The notes: generated from the letters alone by a model not told the origin. Shown: positions 28,538-38,760, counted from the stretch's first letter. The stretch: DNA of 64,000 bases from Acidobacteriota bacterium (GCA_016192845.1 JACPTI010000118.1:1-64000); one strand, 5' to 3'. Made by a program: numbers and translations.

Positions 28538-29107
28538 ATGCCGCGACTTGGAATCGTGATTGCCAGCGTCCGCGAGGGGCGCATCGGGTTGCCCGTTGCC
28601 CAGTGGTTCATCGAACGCGCGCGCCGGCACGGCCGCTTCGACGTGGAGGTCGTCGATCTCAAGGAGATCGACCTGCCGCTGTTCGCCGAACGCCATCATC
28701 CTCGCCTGCAGAAGTACGAGAGCGAGACGCAGAAAGCCTGGAGCACGCTCGTCTCCGGGCTCGACGCGTTCGTGTTCGTGACCCCGGAGTACAACTACGG
28801 CCTGTCGCCGGCGCTGCTCAACGCGCTCGACTATCTGTTCGTGGAGTGGCACTACAAGCCGGCGGCCTTCGTCAGCTACGGCGGCATCTCCGGCGGGATC
28901 CGCGGCGTGCAGATGGCCAAGCAGACGCTGACGACACTCAAGATGGTCCCGATTGTCGAAGCCGTGGCGATTCCGTTCGTCGCGCAGGCCGTCGACCGCG
29001 AGGCGGGCGTCTTCAAGCCGACGGAGCAGCACGAGCAGTCCGCCACGGCGCTGCTCGACGAGCTGCTGCGCTGGACGGAGGCGCTGGCGGTGCTGCGCCA
29101 GAAGTAA
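28538..29107 (+). CDS. NADPH-dependent FMN reductase
   Basis: IVIASVREGRIGLPVAQWF, FVFVTPEYNYGLSPALLNALDYLF, VSYGGISGGIRGVQ. Confidence 0.9.
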   Translation: MPRLGIVIASVREGRIGLPVAQWFIERARRHGRFDVEVVDLKEIDLPLFAERHHPRLQKYESETQKAWSTLVSGLDAFVFVTPEYNYGLSPALLNALDYLFVEWHYKPAAFVSYGGISGGIRGVQMAKQTLTTLKMVPIVEAVAIPFVAQAVDREAGVFKPTEQHEQSATALLDELLRWTEALAVLRQK

Positions 29108-29117
29108 TTACTGCACT

Positions 29118-29150
29118 CCCACCGGACCACGGAGCCACCGAGGCACGGAG
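29118..29150. repeat. Octamer-like CCACGGAG/CCACCGAG/GCACGGAG repeat
   Basis: ccaccggaccacggagccaccgaggcacggagg; related inverted copy at 60062-60097. Confidence 0.6.
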
Positions 29151-29181
29151 GCGCAGTACCCGCCCTTGAGGAATCGCGGCC

Positions 29182-30801
29182 TTAGAATGCCTGGTCCGGG
29201 CCGGGAGCGCCGAACTCGAGCCGCCGGTGCTCGCGCACTTTTGGAGTGGCTTTCGGCGCACGTTTGAACGTGACGCTCGTCTGAACCGGTGGGCGATCGA
29301 TGATGTTGCCGGTAAGAAGATCTTCCACTGTTAGCAGCTGCAGCCTGGCATGTGTGCCCCACGGCGATGCATAGAACCCGGCGCTGGCCGCTTCCTTTCG
29401 CATCGCCGCAGTCGGCTCGTCAAGAGCAATGAGCACGCCTATCTCGGCATGCCCGCGCTCCACTACCTCGCGCAGATCGCGTACGTGCGAGACGCCCGCG
29501 TGTCCGGCTTTGACTGAGAGCACGATTTGACGAGTACGGCCGTTGCCGGCGTGGAAGTAGATGCGCCCGTCGATGCCCTTGTCCCCACCTTTCTTTGGCT
29601 CAACTGGACGGGCGCCAACCAGTCCAAGAGCCCACCATTGAAACTGGTACGGATCGTCAGCGGCGAGCCTCGCTGCGTCGGGCAGCGATGCAGGTTCGCC
29701 GATCACCTCGTAGTCAACGGTTCCGCCGAACGTGTCGGTAAGTCGGCTGCGAATCAGTGTGATGGCGAGATTGGTGATGTCGATCCCGATCCACCGGCGA
29801 TTCAGCTTCTGGGCGGCAATGATCGTCGTGCCGCATCCGCAGAACGGATCGAGGACCAGGTCGCCTTCCCGGCTGCTCGCCTCGATAATGCGCTCCAATA
29901 ATGCTTCCGGCTTCTGCGTGGGGTAGTCGAGACGTTCGGCAGCGGCGGCGTTGAGCGGTTCGATATCCGTCCAGATGTCACGCACCGCGACTCCCGGCAA
30001 ATCTCGAACGTACGTCTTCAAGCGCGGTTGACCCCGGCGCGAAAAGATGATTCGCCCTTCGCGCATCAGAAGATCAACACCGTCCTGATTGAAAGCCCAG
30101 TGTCGCCCCGCCGGCGGCTCGATCAGGCGATCGCCGAACATTCGGGGAGGCCCTTGGCCCGCGCCGGTCGGATCTGAGACCCTGAAGACGCCGCCCTCAT
30201 CACGCATGAGGTCATGACCTCTGGCAGTCTGCTCGTCCTGACGGATCACGGGCGCATTCCAAATGGCGTCGTCGCTCTTCGAAAAAAAGAGAAGAACGTC
30301 GTGAACACGGCCGAACTGACGTCCTGCCTTCCGTCCCGTCGTGCGTTCCCACACTATTTCATTCCTGAAATGGCGAGGTCCAAAGACGGCGTCCATGAGC
30401 ATCTTCAGATAGTGGCTGGCCGTCGGATCGCAATGGAGATAGATGCTCCCGGTCGCCTTGAGCACCCGGCGCAGTTCGACGAGGCGCAGCGCCATCATCG
30501 AGAGATAGGCCAGCATGTCGCTGTCGCCCAGAAACGTGCGGAATGCCTGCAGCGCCTGAGACACTCGACCACCGCGTTCAACCACTTCCTCGTACGCGCG
30601 GGCGGCGCCTTGGTCCCACTCCCAGGTGTCCTCGAATGCCTTGATCTGCGAGGCGGCCTTCGTTCCGTCGTGCTCGGCGAAGAGAACGTTGTAATTCGCG
30701 TTCGAGTTGAATGGCGGGTCGAGATAAACGAGGTCGACGGACTCGTCGCCGACGTGACGTCTCAAAACATCGAGGTTGTCGCCGTAATGGAGTTGGTTCA
30801 T
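29182..30801 (-). CDS. Site-specific DNA methyltransferase (beta-class N6-adenine/N4-cytosine) with C-terminal PD-(D/E)XK-like domain
   Basis: VYLDPPFNSNANYN, DYPTQKPEALLERII, DPFCGCGTTIIAA; C-term GGDKGIDGRIYFHAGNGRTRQIVLSVKAG. Confidence 0.88.
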   Translation of the reverse strand: MNQLHYGDNLDVLRRHVGDESVDLVYLDPPFNSNANYNVLFAEHDGTKAASQIKAFEDTWEWDQGAARAYEEVVERGGRVSQALQAFRTFLGDSDMLAYLSMMALRLVELRRVLKATGSIYLHCDPTASHYLKMLMDAVFGPRHFRNEIVWERTTGRKAGRQFGRVHDVLLFFSKSDDAIWNAPVIRQDEQTARGHDLMRDEGGVFRVSDPTGAGQGPPRMFGDRLIEPPAGRHWAFNQDGVDLLMREGRIIFSRRGQPRLKTYVRDLPGVAVRDIWTDIEPLNAAAAERLDYPTQKPEALLERIIEASSREGDLVLDPFCGCGTTIIAAQKLNRRWIGIDITNLAITLIRSRLTDTFGGTVDYEVIGEPASLPDAARLAADDPYQFQWWALGLVGARPVEPKKGGDKGIDGRIYFHAGNGRTRQIVLSVKAGHAGVSHVRDLREVVERGHAEIGVLIALDEPTAAMRKEAASAGFYASPWGTHARLQLLTVEDLLTGNIIDRPPVQTSVTFKRAPKATPKVREHRRLEFGAPGPDQAF

Positions 30802-30838
30802 GAAATCGCCGCGATTGTACCGTAGGTCAGCATCCCCA

Positions 30839-32032
30839 TCACACGACACCACGCTGGCGGAGGCCGCAAACTTCATCCGCGCTGAACCCTAGCTCGTTAA
30901 TCAGAATCGCGTCGGTGTGCTCCCCGAGCGCCGGCGACGGGCGGTCGGGGCGCGCGGTCGCGCCCGACAGCTTGACCGGGCTGCCGACGAGCCGCAGCGG
31001 GCCCGCGTTCGGATGGAGGACCGGGGCAATCATCTCGCGCGCGGCCAGTTGCGGATCGGCGAGCATCTCGCCAATCGTCCGGACCGCGCCGCAGGGGACC
31101 CCTGCGGCGCGCAGCACGCGGGTCCACTCGTCGCGGTCACGCGTTCTGAGCAGCGGCGCGAGCATCGGCAGCAGCTCGTCGCGGTGCGCCACTCGCTGTG
31201 GATTGGTCCCGAAGCGTGCGTCCGAGGCGAGCGCCGGGATGCCTGCAACCTCGCAGAAGCGGCGGAACTGATCGTCGTTGCCGACGGCCAGCATGACCAG
31301 CCCGTCGCGGACGTCGAACGTGCCGTAAGGGACGATGCTCTCGTGCGCGTTGCCCATCCGCGGCGGGTTCTTGCCGGTCGCGAGGTAGCCGGCGGCCTGA
31401 TAGGTGAGGAGCGCCGCCACCGCGTCGTGCATGGCGATGTCGACGTACTGTCCGCGCCCGGTCACGCCGCGCGAGAGGAGCGCGAGCAGGATGCCCTGCA
31501 CCGCGAAAAGACCCGAAACGAGGTCGACGATGGGCAGGCCGAGCCGGAACGGCGGCCCGTCCGGATCGCCGGTAATGCTCATCAGGCCCCCCTCGGCCTG
31601 CGCGACCGCGTCGTACCCGGCGAGATGCTGGAGCGGGCCGGTGTGTCCGTACCCGGAAATCGAGGCATAGATCAGGCGCCGATGGCGCGCTGCGAGAGAC
31701 GCGTAGTCGAGGCCGAGCCGCTCGAGCGTCCCGGGCCGGAAGTTCTCGACGAGCACGTCGGCGCGGTGGAGCAGCGCGTCGAGAATGCGGCGCCCCTCCG
31801 TCTGCTTGAAGTCGAGCGTCAGGCTCTCCTTGTTGCGGTTCACGCTCAGGAAGTAGACGCTCTCCCCGTTGACGAACGGCGGCCCCCACGCGCGCGTGTC
31901 GTCGCCGCGCTGCGGGTGCTCGATCTTGATGACGCGCGCGCCCATGTCGGCGAGCATGAGCGTGCAGTACGGCCCCGACATCACGCGCGTCAGGTCCAGT
32001 ACGGTGATGCCCGGGAGCACGACGGCGGTCAC
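30839..32032 (-). CDS. CaiB/BaiF family CoA-transferase
   Basis: LPGITVLDLTRVMSGPYCTLMLADMGARVIKIEHP. Confidence 0.93.
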   Translation of the reverse strand: MTAVVLPGITVLDLTRVMSGPYCTLMLADMGARVIKIEHPQRGDDTRAWGPPFVNGESVYFLSVNRNKESLTLDFKQTEGRRILDALLHRADVLVENFRPGTLERLGLDYASLAARHRRLIYASISGYGHTGPLQHLAGYDAVAQAEGGLMSITGDPDGPPFRLGLPIVDLVSGLFAVQGILLALLSRGVTGRGQYVDIAMHDAVAALLTYQAAGYLATGKNPPRMGNAHESIVPYGTFDVRDGLVMLAVGNDDQFRRFCEVAGIPALASDARFGTNPQRVAHRDELLPMLAPLLRTRDRDEWTRVLRAAGVPCGAVRTIGEMLADPQLAAREMIAPVLHPNAGPLRLVGSPVKLSGATARPDRPSPALGEHTDAILINELGFSADEVCGLRQRGVV

Positions 32033-32184
32033 GGGGCCATCTTATGCCAGCCGGGTGGGGGCGCCGGCGTCGTCGATTGACTGTCGTAACGATTGCCATA
32101 TACTTGGCAACGACCGTTACAACATCAGTGCGTTCACAGCGGCCGATGGTGGCGGTTCCAACTGCAGGAGCGGATGGCGCCGAT

Positions 32185-33306
32185 ATGCCCCGCCCGGGGG
32201 CAGGCGCTCGAAAGTGGCTGATCTTCGTGCATCAGCTGCCGTCGGAGCCCTCGAATCTACGTGTGCGCACGTGGCGGCGGCTACAGCAGCTCGGCGCGAT
32301 CCCCGTCAAGCACGCTGTCTATGTCCTGCCGGATACGCCCGGCACTCGTGAAGACTTCGAATGGCTGAAGACCGAGATCCAGGACGCCGGTGGTGAGGCC
32401 GAGGTGTTTGCCGCCGACTGTGTGAACAACTGGTCCGAGGATGCGCTGGTGGAGGAGTTCAGACGCTCCCGCCAGGACGCATATCTGGCCCTGGGGAGAG
32501 CGGTGGAGCGCGTGCTCGCCCGGCAGGGCGCGCCGCGGCGGCGGTCCGGCACTCGGGCGCCGGCCGCCGGCCGGCTGCTCGACCTCTTCCGGCAGCGGCT
32601 TGCGGTGATCGAGCGCACAGACTTCTTCGGCGGCGCGGGCCGGGATCGCGTCGTGACCCTGCTCGCACAACTCGATGGCCACGTCTCGGAACGCCTTCAC
32701 GCCGCAGCGACCGTTGCGGGCGCTGGCGCCGACGTGCACCGCTATCAGGGACGCCTGTGGGTCACCCGTCCTCGACCCGGCGTCGATCGCATGGCCTCGG
32801 CCTGGCTGATTCGCCGCTTTCTCGACGAGCGGGCCCGCTTCGGATTCGTGGTCGACCGGGATGCTGCGGGTCGAGACGCCATCCCGTTCGATATGTTTGG
32901 CGTGGAGTTCACGCATCGAGGCGACCAGTGCACCTTCGAAACGCTCTGCGGCGTGTTTGCGATTGACAACGCGGCAGTCAAGCGACTGGCGGAGATCGTA
33001 CACGATCTCGATCTCAAGGACGGGCGCTTCGGGGCACCAGAGGTGCCTGCGGTGGCGACGGTGATCGAGGGCCTCCAGCTTGCGTATTCCGATGATCACG
33101 AGCTCCTCGATCAGGGCATGGTGCTGTTCGAGGCTCTGTACCTCGCCATCGCGCAGGCCGGGCGTCTCACCGGTCCGCGCACGATTGCACGCACGCCGAA
33201 GTCGACCCACCCCCCGGGACGATCCGCGACCACACGCAGCACCGTGCCGACCGCCAAGGGAGCCCGTCCGTCGCGTGCCGCACGCCGCTCATCGCGGGCA
33301 CGGTAG
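32185..33306 (+). CDS. chrB: Chromate resistance protein ChrB
   Basis: WLIFVHQLPSEPSNLRVRTWRRLQQLGAIPVKHAVYVLP; C-term RPGVDRMASAWLIRRFLD. Confidence 0.85.
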   Translation: MPRPGAGARKWLIFVHQLPSEPSNLRVRTWRRLQQLGAIPVKHAVYVLPDTPGTREDFEWLKTEIQDAGGEAEVFAADCVNNWSEDALVEEFRRSRQDAYLALGRAVERVLARQGAPRRRSGTRAPAAGRLLDLFRQRLAVIERTDFFGGAGRDRVVTLLAQLDGHVSERLHAAATVAGAGADVHRYQGRLWVTRPRPGVDRMASAWLIRRFLDERARFGFVVDRDAAGRDAIPFDMFGVEFTHRGDQCTFETLCGVFAIDNAAVKRLAEIVHDLDLKDGRFGAPEVPAVATVIEGLQLAYSDDHELLDQGMVLFEALYLAIAQAGRLTGPRTIARTPKSTHPPGRSATTRSTVPTAKGARPSRAARRSSRAR

Positions 33307-33338
33307 GAGACGTCAATGTCTGCAGCCACACGGTCACG

Positions 33339-34256
33339 TTGGACCGCTATACGGCTCCAAACGAGAATTTTGTACCCGCTGTGACAAGCCGTATAGCGAT
33401 CCTAGGCGCGCGAAGCGCGCCAAGCAGATGCTGGCCAACCAGCCAAGGGCATGCATCTTCTCCCTCACGAGTACGGGATATCAAGGGCGAAGCCCTGAGC
33501 GAAGCCCTTGGCTGGTTTCACCGGTGGCCGCCGAACGGTACGGCATCCTCCGCGATAGCGGCAGCTTCGCTGGTGGGCCTTCTGCTCGATGTGCCGCTGG
33601 CGGCCCAGACGGAGGAGGACCGGCCGTGCACGATCCTCTGCGCACCCGAGCTGAAGATCGAGCCGACCTTCACGATCGAGCACTTGGCGCGGCGGCCGCG
33701 TCTGGAGGCAGATGGAGCGGTGGAACGGGTGCCCCGGGAAACGGTCTTCGAGCTGATCTTCGCGCTCGACGTGCCGACCGAGATCCCGCGCATCGGGCTG
33801 ACGCTGGAGGCGATCTTCGTGCCCTTCGGCGACACGGCGGTGCACCCGTTCACCGGCGCGCCGGCGGACGCCGCGGGCCGGCACACGATCCGCGACAACG
33901 GCATCGAGATCGAGTCCGAGCTCAACATCGAGCTGTTCGACACGGATCGGACCGCCGGCTGGGTCTCGTCGCACTTCGACATCGTCGACAAGTTCAGCCC
34001 CGGCGAGACGCCGCGTGCGGCAAGCGTGTACACGCATAAGCTCAACTTCGAGTGGGACACCGCGTTCCACGTGTTCAATCGGGTGCAGAAGGTTGCCTGG
34101 CTGCGCAACGTCGAGGTGGAGCTGTCGCTCGACTACCTCGCGACCGGCCTGCCGAAGGCGGGTGACGTTGTCGGCGACGAACGGTATCTCGACAAGGCGA
34201 GCCCGTGGTCGCTGTCGTTCGTCTTCGTGTTCCCCCTCGCCCCACTGGCCCCCTGA
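33339..34256 (+). CDS. Conserved hypothetical protein; true start probably after the repeats
   Basis: Repeat-derived N-term then VGLLLDVPLAAQTEEDRPCTILCAPELKIEPTFTIEHLARRP...LSFVFVFPLAPLAP. Confidence 0.5.
   Translation: MDRYTAPNENFVPAVTSRIAILGARSAPSRCWPTSQGHASSPSRVRDIKGEALSEALGWFHRWPPNGTASSAIAAASLVGLLLDVPLAAQTEEDRPCTILCAPELKIEPTFTIEHLARRPRLEADGAVERVPRETVFELIFALDVPTEIPRIGLTLEAIFVPFGDTAVHPFTGAPADAAGRHTIRDNGIEIESELNIELFDTDRTAGWVSSHFDIVDKFSPGETPRAASVYTHKLNFEWDTAFHVFNRVQKVAWLRNVEVELSLDYLATGLPKAGDVVGDERYLDKASPWSLSFVFVFPLAPLAP
33341..33402. repeat. Long inverted repeat, 16-bp arms with one mismatch (GGAcCGCTATACGGCT / AGCCGTATAGCGaTCC)
   Basis: Read directly; 30-nt spacer; followed by GGCGCGCGAAGCGCGCC hairpin at 33405-33421. 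Confidence 0.88.
33437..33517. repeat. Inverted repeat AACCAGCCAAGGGC / GCCCTTGGCTGGTT with internal CAAGGGCGAAGCCCT
   Basis: 14-bp perfect arms; family relative of 2226-2240. Confidence 0.88.
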
Positions 34257-34274
34257 GGCGATGGAGTCCAGAAG

Positions 34275-36437
34275 GTGGAGCTGACAATGCAGCAGAAGCG
34301 CGTGACAAGACGTTTCTGGCTCGCAGTATCGCTGCTCACGGTGATACTGCTGGCGGAAGTGATCCTTCGAGCCGCGGCAGCGACCGGTGCCGTTCAAACA
34401 GCCAGCCAGACGAGTCAGTTCACGGGCCGGGTGTTGAGCGCGTCTGGCGCGTTGGTCGTGGGCGGCGCGGCCGCCAACCCCGGCCACCCCGTTGCCGGCG
34501 CAACGATCCATCTTGTCCCCGTCACAGCGATCGACGTGACGACGCGAATGACCGCCAGTGCCATCTACGCTCCGCCGTATCCGGCGGAAGCCTACGATGA
34601 ACCGCTCGAAGACGCGATTCGACTGCGGGGAGCGGGATTCCCGCAAGCCACGACGGACGCGGGAGGCAACTTCGTCATTTCGAACGTCCCCGACGGCAGG
34701 TTCTTCGTCCATGTGACACCCGGCGCGAAAGATGCCGAGCATCTACCCGGTGGGGACCAGAGTAGACGGAGCTACTCAGCCGCGCAGTTGCGTGGGCAAT
34801 CGATGACGATCAAGGTCTCGAGCAGCCCCTCGGCAGACGCGCGGTACACCGGCAGCTCGACCTGTCTTTCCTGCCACAAGGACAAGGAGCACTGGAAGCA
34901 GACGGCGCACAAGCTCGGATGGACCGTGCCGGACGCTCCAGGGCGGACGCAGGATTTTTCGAGACACCCGGACTACTTCGCCGCGCTCGAGTTCTTCCCG
35001 AAGGTCGAGAACTACGCGCGCGGAACGCGTCTGGAACTCGGCGACTACGACCAGGGCAGGGGCGACGATAAGTTCAAGCTACGGGCCTTCGGCGACGGCC
35101 GGCTGCCAATCGAGGTGGTCTATGCCGACGTCTATCTGTGGAGGCATGCGTCCAACGGGAAGTACTTCATCACGATGGTGAATCGGCTGAACGCGCAGGA
35201 TCCAAATAGCCCGGCGCACCTGGAGGTCAGACTCCTCTACGGCGGGGCGGTCCACGACCAGCGATACATCGTCTCGGTTCCGCCGGGACTGGGCGATCGT
35301 CAGGGGTGGTACACCGTGCTGCGGTACAACATGACCGGACGTGACAACAGGCTGCACAGAGAGCGGCGTGTCTGGCAGGACTACAAATTCTACATGTGGT
35401 GGTCGGCTGGCGCAGACGCCCGATACGGAACGCCCGACGATGTGCTGGCGGCTCCGCCAGTCAACAACAATGCCGTGCAGACCATGTGCGCCGGCTGTCA
35501 TCTGACGGGGTGGGAGCGATATCAAGACAAGGCGACCGGCCAGTTCCTCGTGCGCGCGGTCAACGACCCCGGCGGCGAGATGAACATCGACGATGATCCG
35601 GAACCGGACGAGATCAATATCGGCTGTGAGAGTTGTCACGGCCCGGGGTCCGAGCATGTGGCCAACGCCGGCCGATCGCGCTTCATCGTCAACCCAAAGT
35701 ACCTGTCGGCAGAGCGGTCCAGCGTGGTCTGCGGCCGATGCCACGACCGGAGGCAGGGCTATGGCGGACCGCTCGCCGGCTATACGCAGGCGATCAGCGC
35801 GGCAGGCGATCTCGCAAGGCCCGGAATCAGCCGCCACGAGCTGATTACGGAGTACACCGACCCGATCAAGAAGGGGCCCACGATGCGGGGACCGGGACGG
35901 GAGGACAACATCTGGCCCGACGACGTCCACTCGAACAAGCCGCATCAGCAGTACGCGGATTTCCTGAAGTCAAAGATGTACAGGAACGATCGATTGCTGG
36001 TCGCTTGTTCGGACTGCCACAACATGCACGGCGACACACCGTACCCACGCTGGCTCATTCACGACCCTGCTAACTCCGCCTCTCCGTTGTGTCAGCGGTG
36101 TCATACCGTGGACGTGCTGTCGCACATGGAATCGAAGCTGAACGCCAAGATGAAGGGCCAACTGACGCGTTGCATCGACTGCCACATGCCAGGCACCGCC
36201 AATACGGGGGGCATTGCCGGCGATTTTGGCCGGATGATTAGGACGCCTCCCTATGCCAACGCGCAAGAGGAAGAGAACAGCACCTATTGGCAAGGCCCAT
36301 TGAAGTCTCATGTGTTCGACGTGCCGCTCAAGACCAACGTGGCGGTCGACGGGGTGCCTCCGGGCCAGGCGATGCCCATTCCGTACACGGCCGCCTGCGG
36401 AACGTGCCACGTGGTAAACGAGTTGCCGTTCAAGTAG
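34275..36437 (+). CDS. Octaheme c-type cytochrome, exported
   Basis: CLSCH, CAGCH, CESCH, CGRCH, CSDCH, CQRCH, CIDCH, CGTCH; N-terminal signal/anchor and carboxypeptidase-regulatory-like domain. Confidence 0.88.
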   Translation: MELTMQQKRVTRRFWLAVSLLTVILLAEVILRAAAATGAVQTASQTSQFTGRVLSASGALVVGGAAANPGHPVAGATIHLVPVTAIDVTTRMTASAIYAPPYPAEAYDEPLEDAIRLRGAGFPQATTDAGGNFVISNVPDGRFFVHVTPGAKDAEHLPGGDQSRRSYSAAQLRGQSMTIKVSSSPSADARYTGSSTCLSCHKDKEHWKQTAHKLGWTVPDAPGRTQDFSRHPDYFAALEFFPKVENYARGTRLELGDYDQGRGDDKFKLRAFGDGRLPIEVVYADVYLWRHASNGKYFITMVNRLNAQDPNSPAHLEVRLLYGGAVHDQRYIVSVPPGLGDRQGWYTVLRYNMTGRDNRLHRERRVWQDYKFYMWWSAGADARYGTPDDVLAAPPVNNNAVQTMCAGCHLTGWERYQDKATGQFLVRAVNDPGGEMNIDDDPEPDEINIGCESCHGPGSEHVANAGRSRFIVNPKYLSAERSSVVCGRCHDRRQGYGGPLAGYTQAISAAGDLARPGISRHELITEYTDPIKKGPTMRGPGREDNIWPDDVHSNKPHQQYADFLKSKMYRNDRLLVACSDCHNMHGDTPYPRWLIHDPANSASPLCQRCHTVDVLSHMESKLNAKMKGQLTRCIDCHMPGTANTGGIAGDFGRMIRTPPYANAQEEENSTYWQGPLKSHVFDVPLKTNVAVDGVPPGQAMPIPYTAACGTCHVVNELPFK

Positions 36438-36498
36438 GAATGTGGCTGGTCGTTCCGCGTTGGTGGGTGACGGCAGTCGCGTCGCGCTGCTCCTGGGT

Positions 36499-38760
36499 TC
36501 AGTAGTCGAACAACCTCGTGTATTTCACGATGAACGAGCGGCCGAGCAGCTCGTCTGGAGTAAAGTCCGAAGTATCGCGCCGGTCGTTATAGACGAGGAA
36601 GAACCCCGTGCCGCTGCGATTGAGGAGCGCCAGCCGGATGTTGGACGAGAGCGTCGACGCCTGCTTGTTGTACTGAATGAGTCCCTGCAGACTGGCCAGG
36701 CTTGTGAACGCGTAGCTGATCTTCATGGGCACAAGGTCGTTCCGGAAGCTGCCGCCCGGCAGGGTGATGTCGTCGCGCTTCCACCCGATTTCCGACAGCA
36801 GCCTCGCGCCGGCGCGCAGCGCGACCGTCAGATCCCACCCGTGGTAATCGCCGTTGTAGTAGCTGCCGACGCGATGCCACAGCATGGCGCTGATCGGGGC
36901 GCTAAGATTGGTGTGCCCCTCGAAGGTGCCCCTGATCCACGCGTATTGGCCCGCGGGGATGACGACGCGCCGGCCCGTCACGTCTTGATAGATGGTGAAC
37001 GGCCGGCGCGGCCGGTCCTGCCCGGAGTCGAAGAGATAGCCGAAGCGGGCGCCGGGCCTGGTCATGATGTCGAAGAAGTGCCAGTGGCCCTGTGAGCTTT
37101 CGAGCCGGTTCTGCAGATCCGTAAAGACGGTGAAGCTCGTGTGCGGCTGAATGCGGCGGATCCACGGCCATTGCTTGGGCTGATAACTGAGGTTGTACCG
37201 CCCCTCGACCGATCGGTACGCCCGCCGGCGGAGGAAGCCGACTTCGGGATTGAACCGGTCGCCCACCTGCGTGTACGCGCCTCCCGCCCCCCACAGCTCG
37301 TTCACGTAGAGGTACGCCGCGCGGCCGGCGTAGTCCGAGCCGCCTTTGCGCCGCGGCGAATCGGTGCGCGCCAGGAACGCGTTCAACCGCCCGTTGGTCG
37401 TCGCCTGCCAGCCGAGATCGAGGCCGTAGGCCCGGTTGTAGTCGTCGGCCGGCGCGCGGCCGCCGACGCCCTGACGGCCCACGAACATGGCACCGAAGTT
37501 CGAGCGCCCGACTTCGCGCTGGAGGCGCGCGACCGTGAAGTTGCTGGCGGGGGCCAGCGTCTGTCCGAGTCGATCGTTGACCGCCGCCTCGGTCTGCATG
37601 TTCAGCACACCGATGTTGTAGCCGCCGCCCAGCTTCCCGCTCAGGCGTCCACCCGCGACGATGTCGATCGGCTGGCCGGTTTCCGACAGACCGATCCGCC
37701 GGGAAAAGAACAGGTCGACGGCCTGGGCCTGGCCGAGCTGAAAGAGCTGCGCGTTCTCGAGAAAGAACGGACGCTTCTCGGGAAAGAACAGTGGAAACCG
37801 CGTCAGGTTGACCTGCTGCTCGTCGGCCTCGACCTGGGCGAAGTCCGTGTTGACCGTCACGTCGAGCGTCAGATCGGCCCGCACGCCCCACTTGAAGTCG
37901 AGCCCGACATCGCCGTTGCGATCGACGGTGTCGGTCCGCAGCGTCTTCTCGTCGTTGACCGAGGCGGCCACGTACGGCAGGAGTCTGATGTCACGCCTCG
38001 CGGGCAGGCTCAATCCGTGCAGCTTTCCGGCCACCGACACGCGGTGAAGGGTGTAGCCCCGCGGCACGGGCGACAGGAACACCTGTTCGTTCTTCCGCCG
38101 GACGTTGCGCAGGACGTTGACGCCCCAGGTACGCTCGTCACCCGGGTTGTACCGCAACGTCTTGAGCGGAATGGCGAACTCCGCCTCCCAGCCGCGTTCG
38201 GTCCGCTGCGTGCGCACCGTCCAGTCGGCGTCCCAGTTGAGATTGATCCCCCCCGTGCCCTCACCACGTTGCGCGCCACCCTGTCCCTCCGCCGTGACCT
38301 GGCCGTCGTACTCGATGCCGAACGGGTTGGTGCCAAAGACGAACGCGTTCTGCCCGTCGTTGAACGTATCGAGGAGGATCTGCACCGAGTCGGTATCGTT
38401 GAGCGGGGCATCGCGCCGGCTCTGGCTCACCAGTATCTTGTCGGGCTCCGAGTCGAAGCAGACGACCGCGATGGAGAGGTTCTGCCGATCGACGAGGAAC
38501 CGGATTTCCGTGCGCTCGGTGGCGGGTTCGCCTTCGTTCGGTTCCTGTTGAATGAAGGCGCTGAATGGTTCCGCGCGCGCCCAGACTGCCTCGTCGACGC
38601 GGCCGTCGACGACCGGCCGCTCGCCTTCGGCGGGACGACCAACCGTCAACTGAGGGACCGGTGCCCCGATCTGGGCGGCGGCGAGCGACACCCCGCCGGC
38701 GCCGAGCCATCCGCACGCAAGAACCACCCGGACGAACCGCCGCAGTGGGATCGCTGTCAT
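36499..38760 (-). CDS. CBM9/DUF5916-type outer-membrane beta-barrel protein, copy 1
   Basis: VDGRVDEAVWARAEPFSAFIQQEP, FFPEKRPFFLENAQLF, C-term GRSFIVKYTRLFDY. Confidence 0.85.
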   Translation of the reverse strand: MTAIPLRRFVRVVLACGWLGAGGVSLAAAQIGAPVPQLTVGRPAEGERPVVDGRVDEAVWARAEPFSAFIQQEPNEGEPATERTEIRFLVDRQNLSIAVVCFDSEPDKILVSQSRRDAPLNDTDSVQILLDTFNDGQNAFVFGTNPFGIEYDGQVTAEGQGGAQRGEGTGGINLNWDADWTVRTQRTERGWEAEFAIPLKTLRYNPGDERTWGVNVLRNVRRKNEQVFLSPVPRGYTLHRVSVAGKLHGLSLPARRDIRLLPYVAASVNDEKTLRTDTVDRNGDVGLDFKWGVRADLTLDVTVNTDFAQVEADEQQVNLTRFPLFFPEKRPFFLENAQLFQLGQAQAVDLFFSRRIGLSETGQPIDIVAGGRLSGKLGGGYNIGVLNMQTEAAVNDRLGQTLAPASNFTVARLQREVGRSNFGAMFVGRQGVGGRAPADDYNRAYGLDLGWQATTNGRLNAFLARTDSPRRKGGSDYAGRAAYLYVNELWGAGGAYTQVGDRFNPEVGFLRRRAYRSVEGRYNLSYQPKQWPWIRRIQPHTSFTVFTDLQNRLESSQGHWHFFDIMTRPGARFGYLFDSGQDRPRRPFTIYQDVTGRRVVIPAGQYAWIRGTFEGHTNLSAPISAMLWHRVGSYYNGDYHGWDLTVALRAGARLLSEIGWKRDDITLPGGSFRNDLVPMKISYAFTSLASLQGLIQYNKQASTLSSNIRLALLNRSGTGFFLVYNDRRDTSDFTPDELLGRSFIVKYTRLFDY

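Noticed and set aside
33341-33402. Possible tRNA-like structure
   Set aside because: Single long stem only, no cloverleaf arms, anticodon loop or TTCRA-type T-loop; treated as an inverted repeat.
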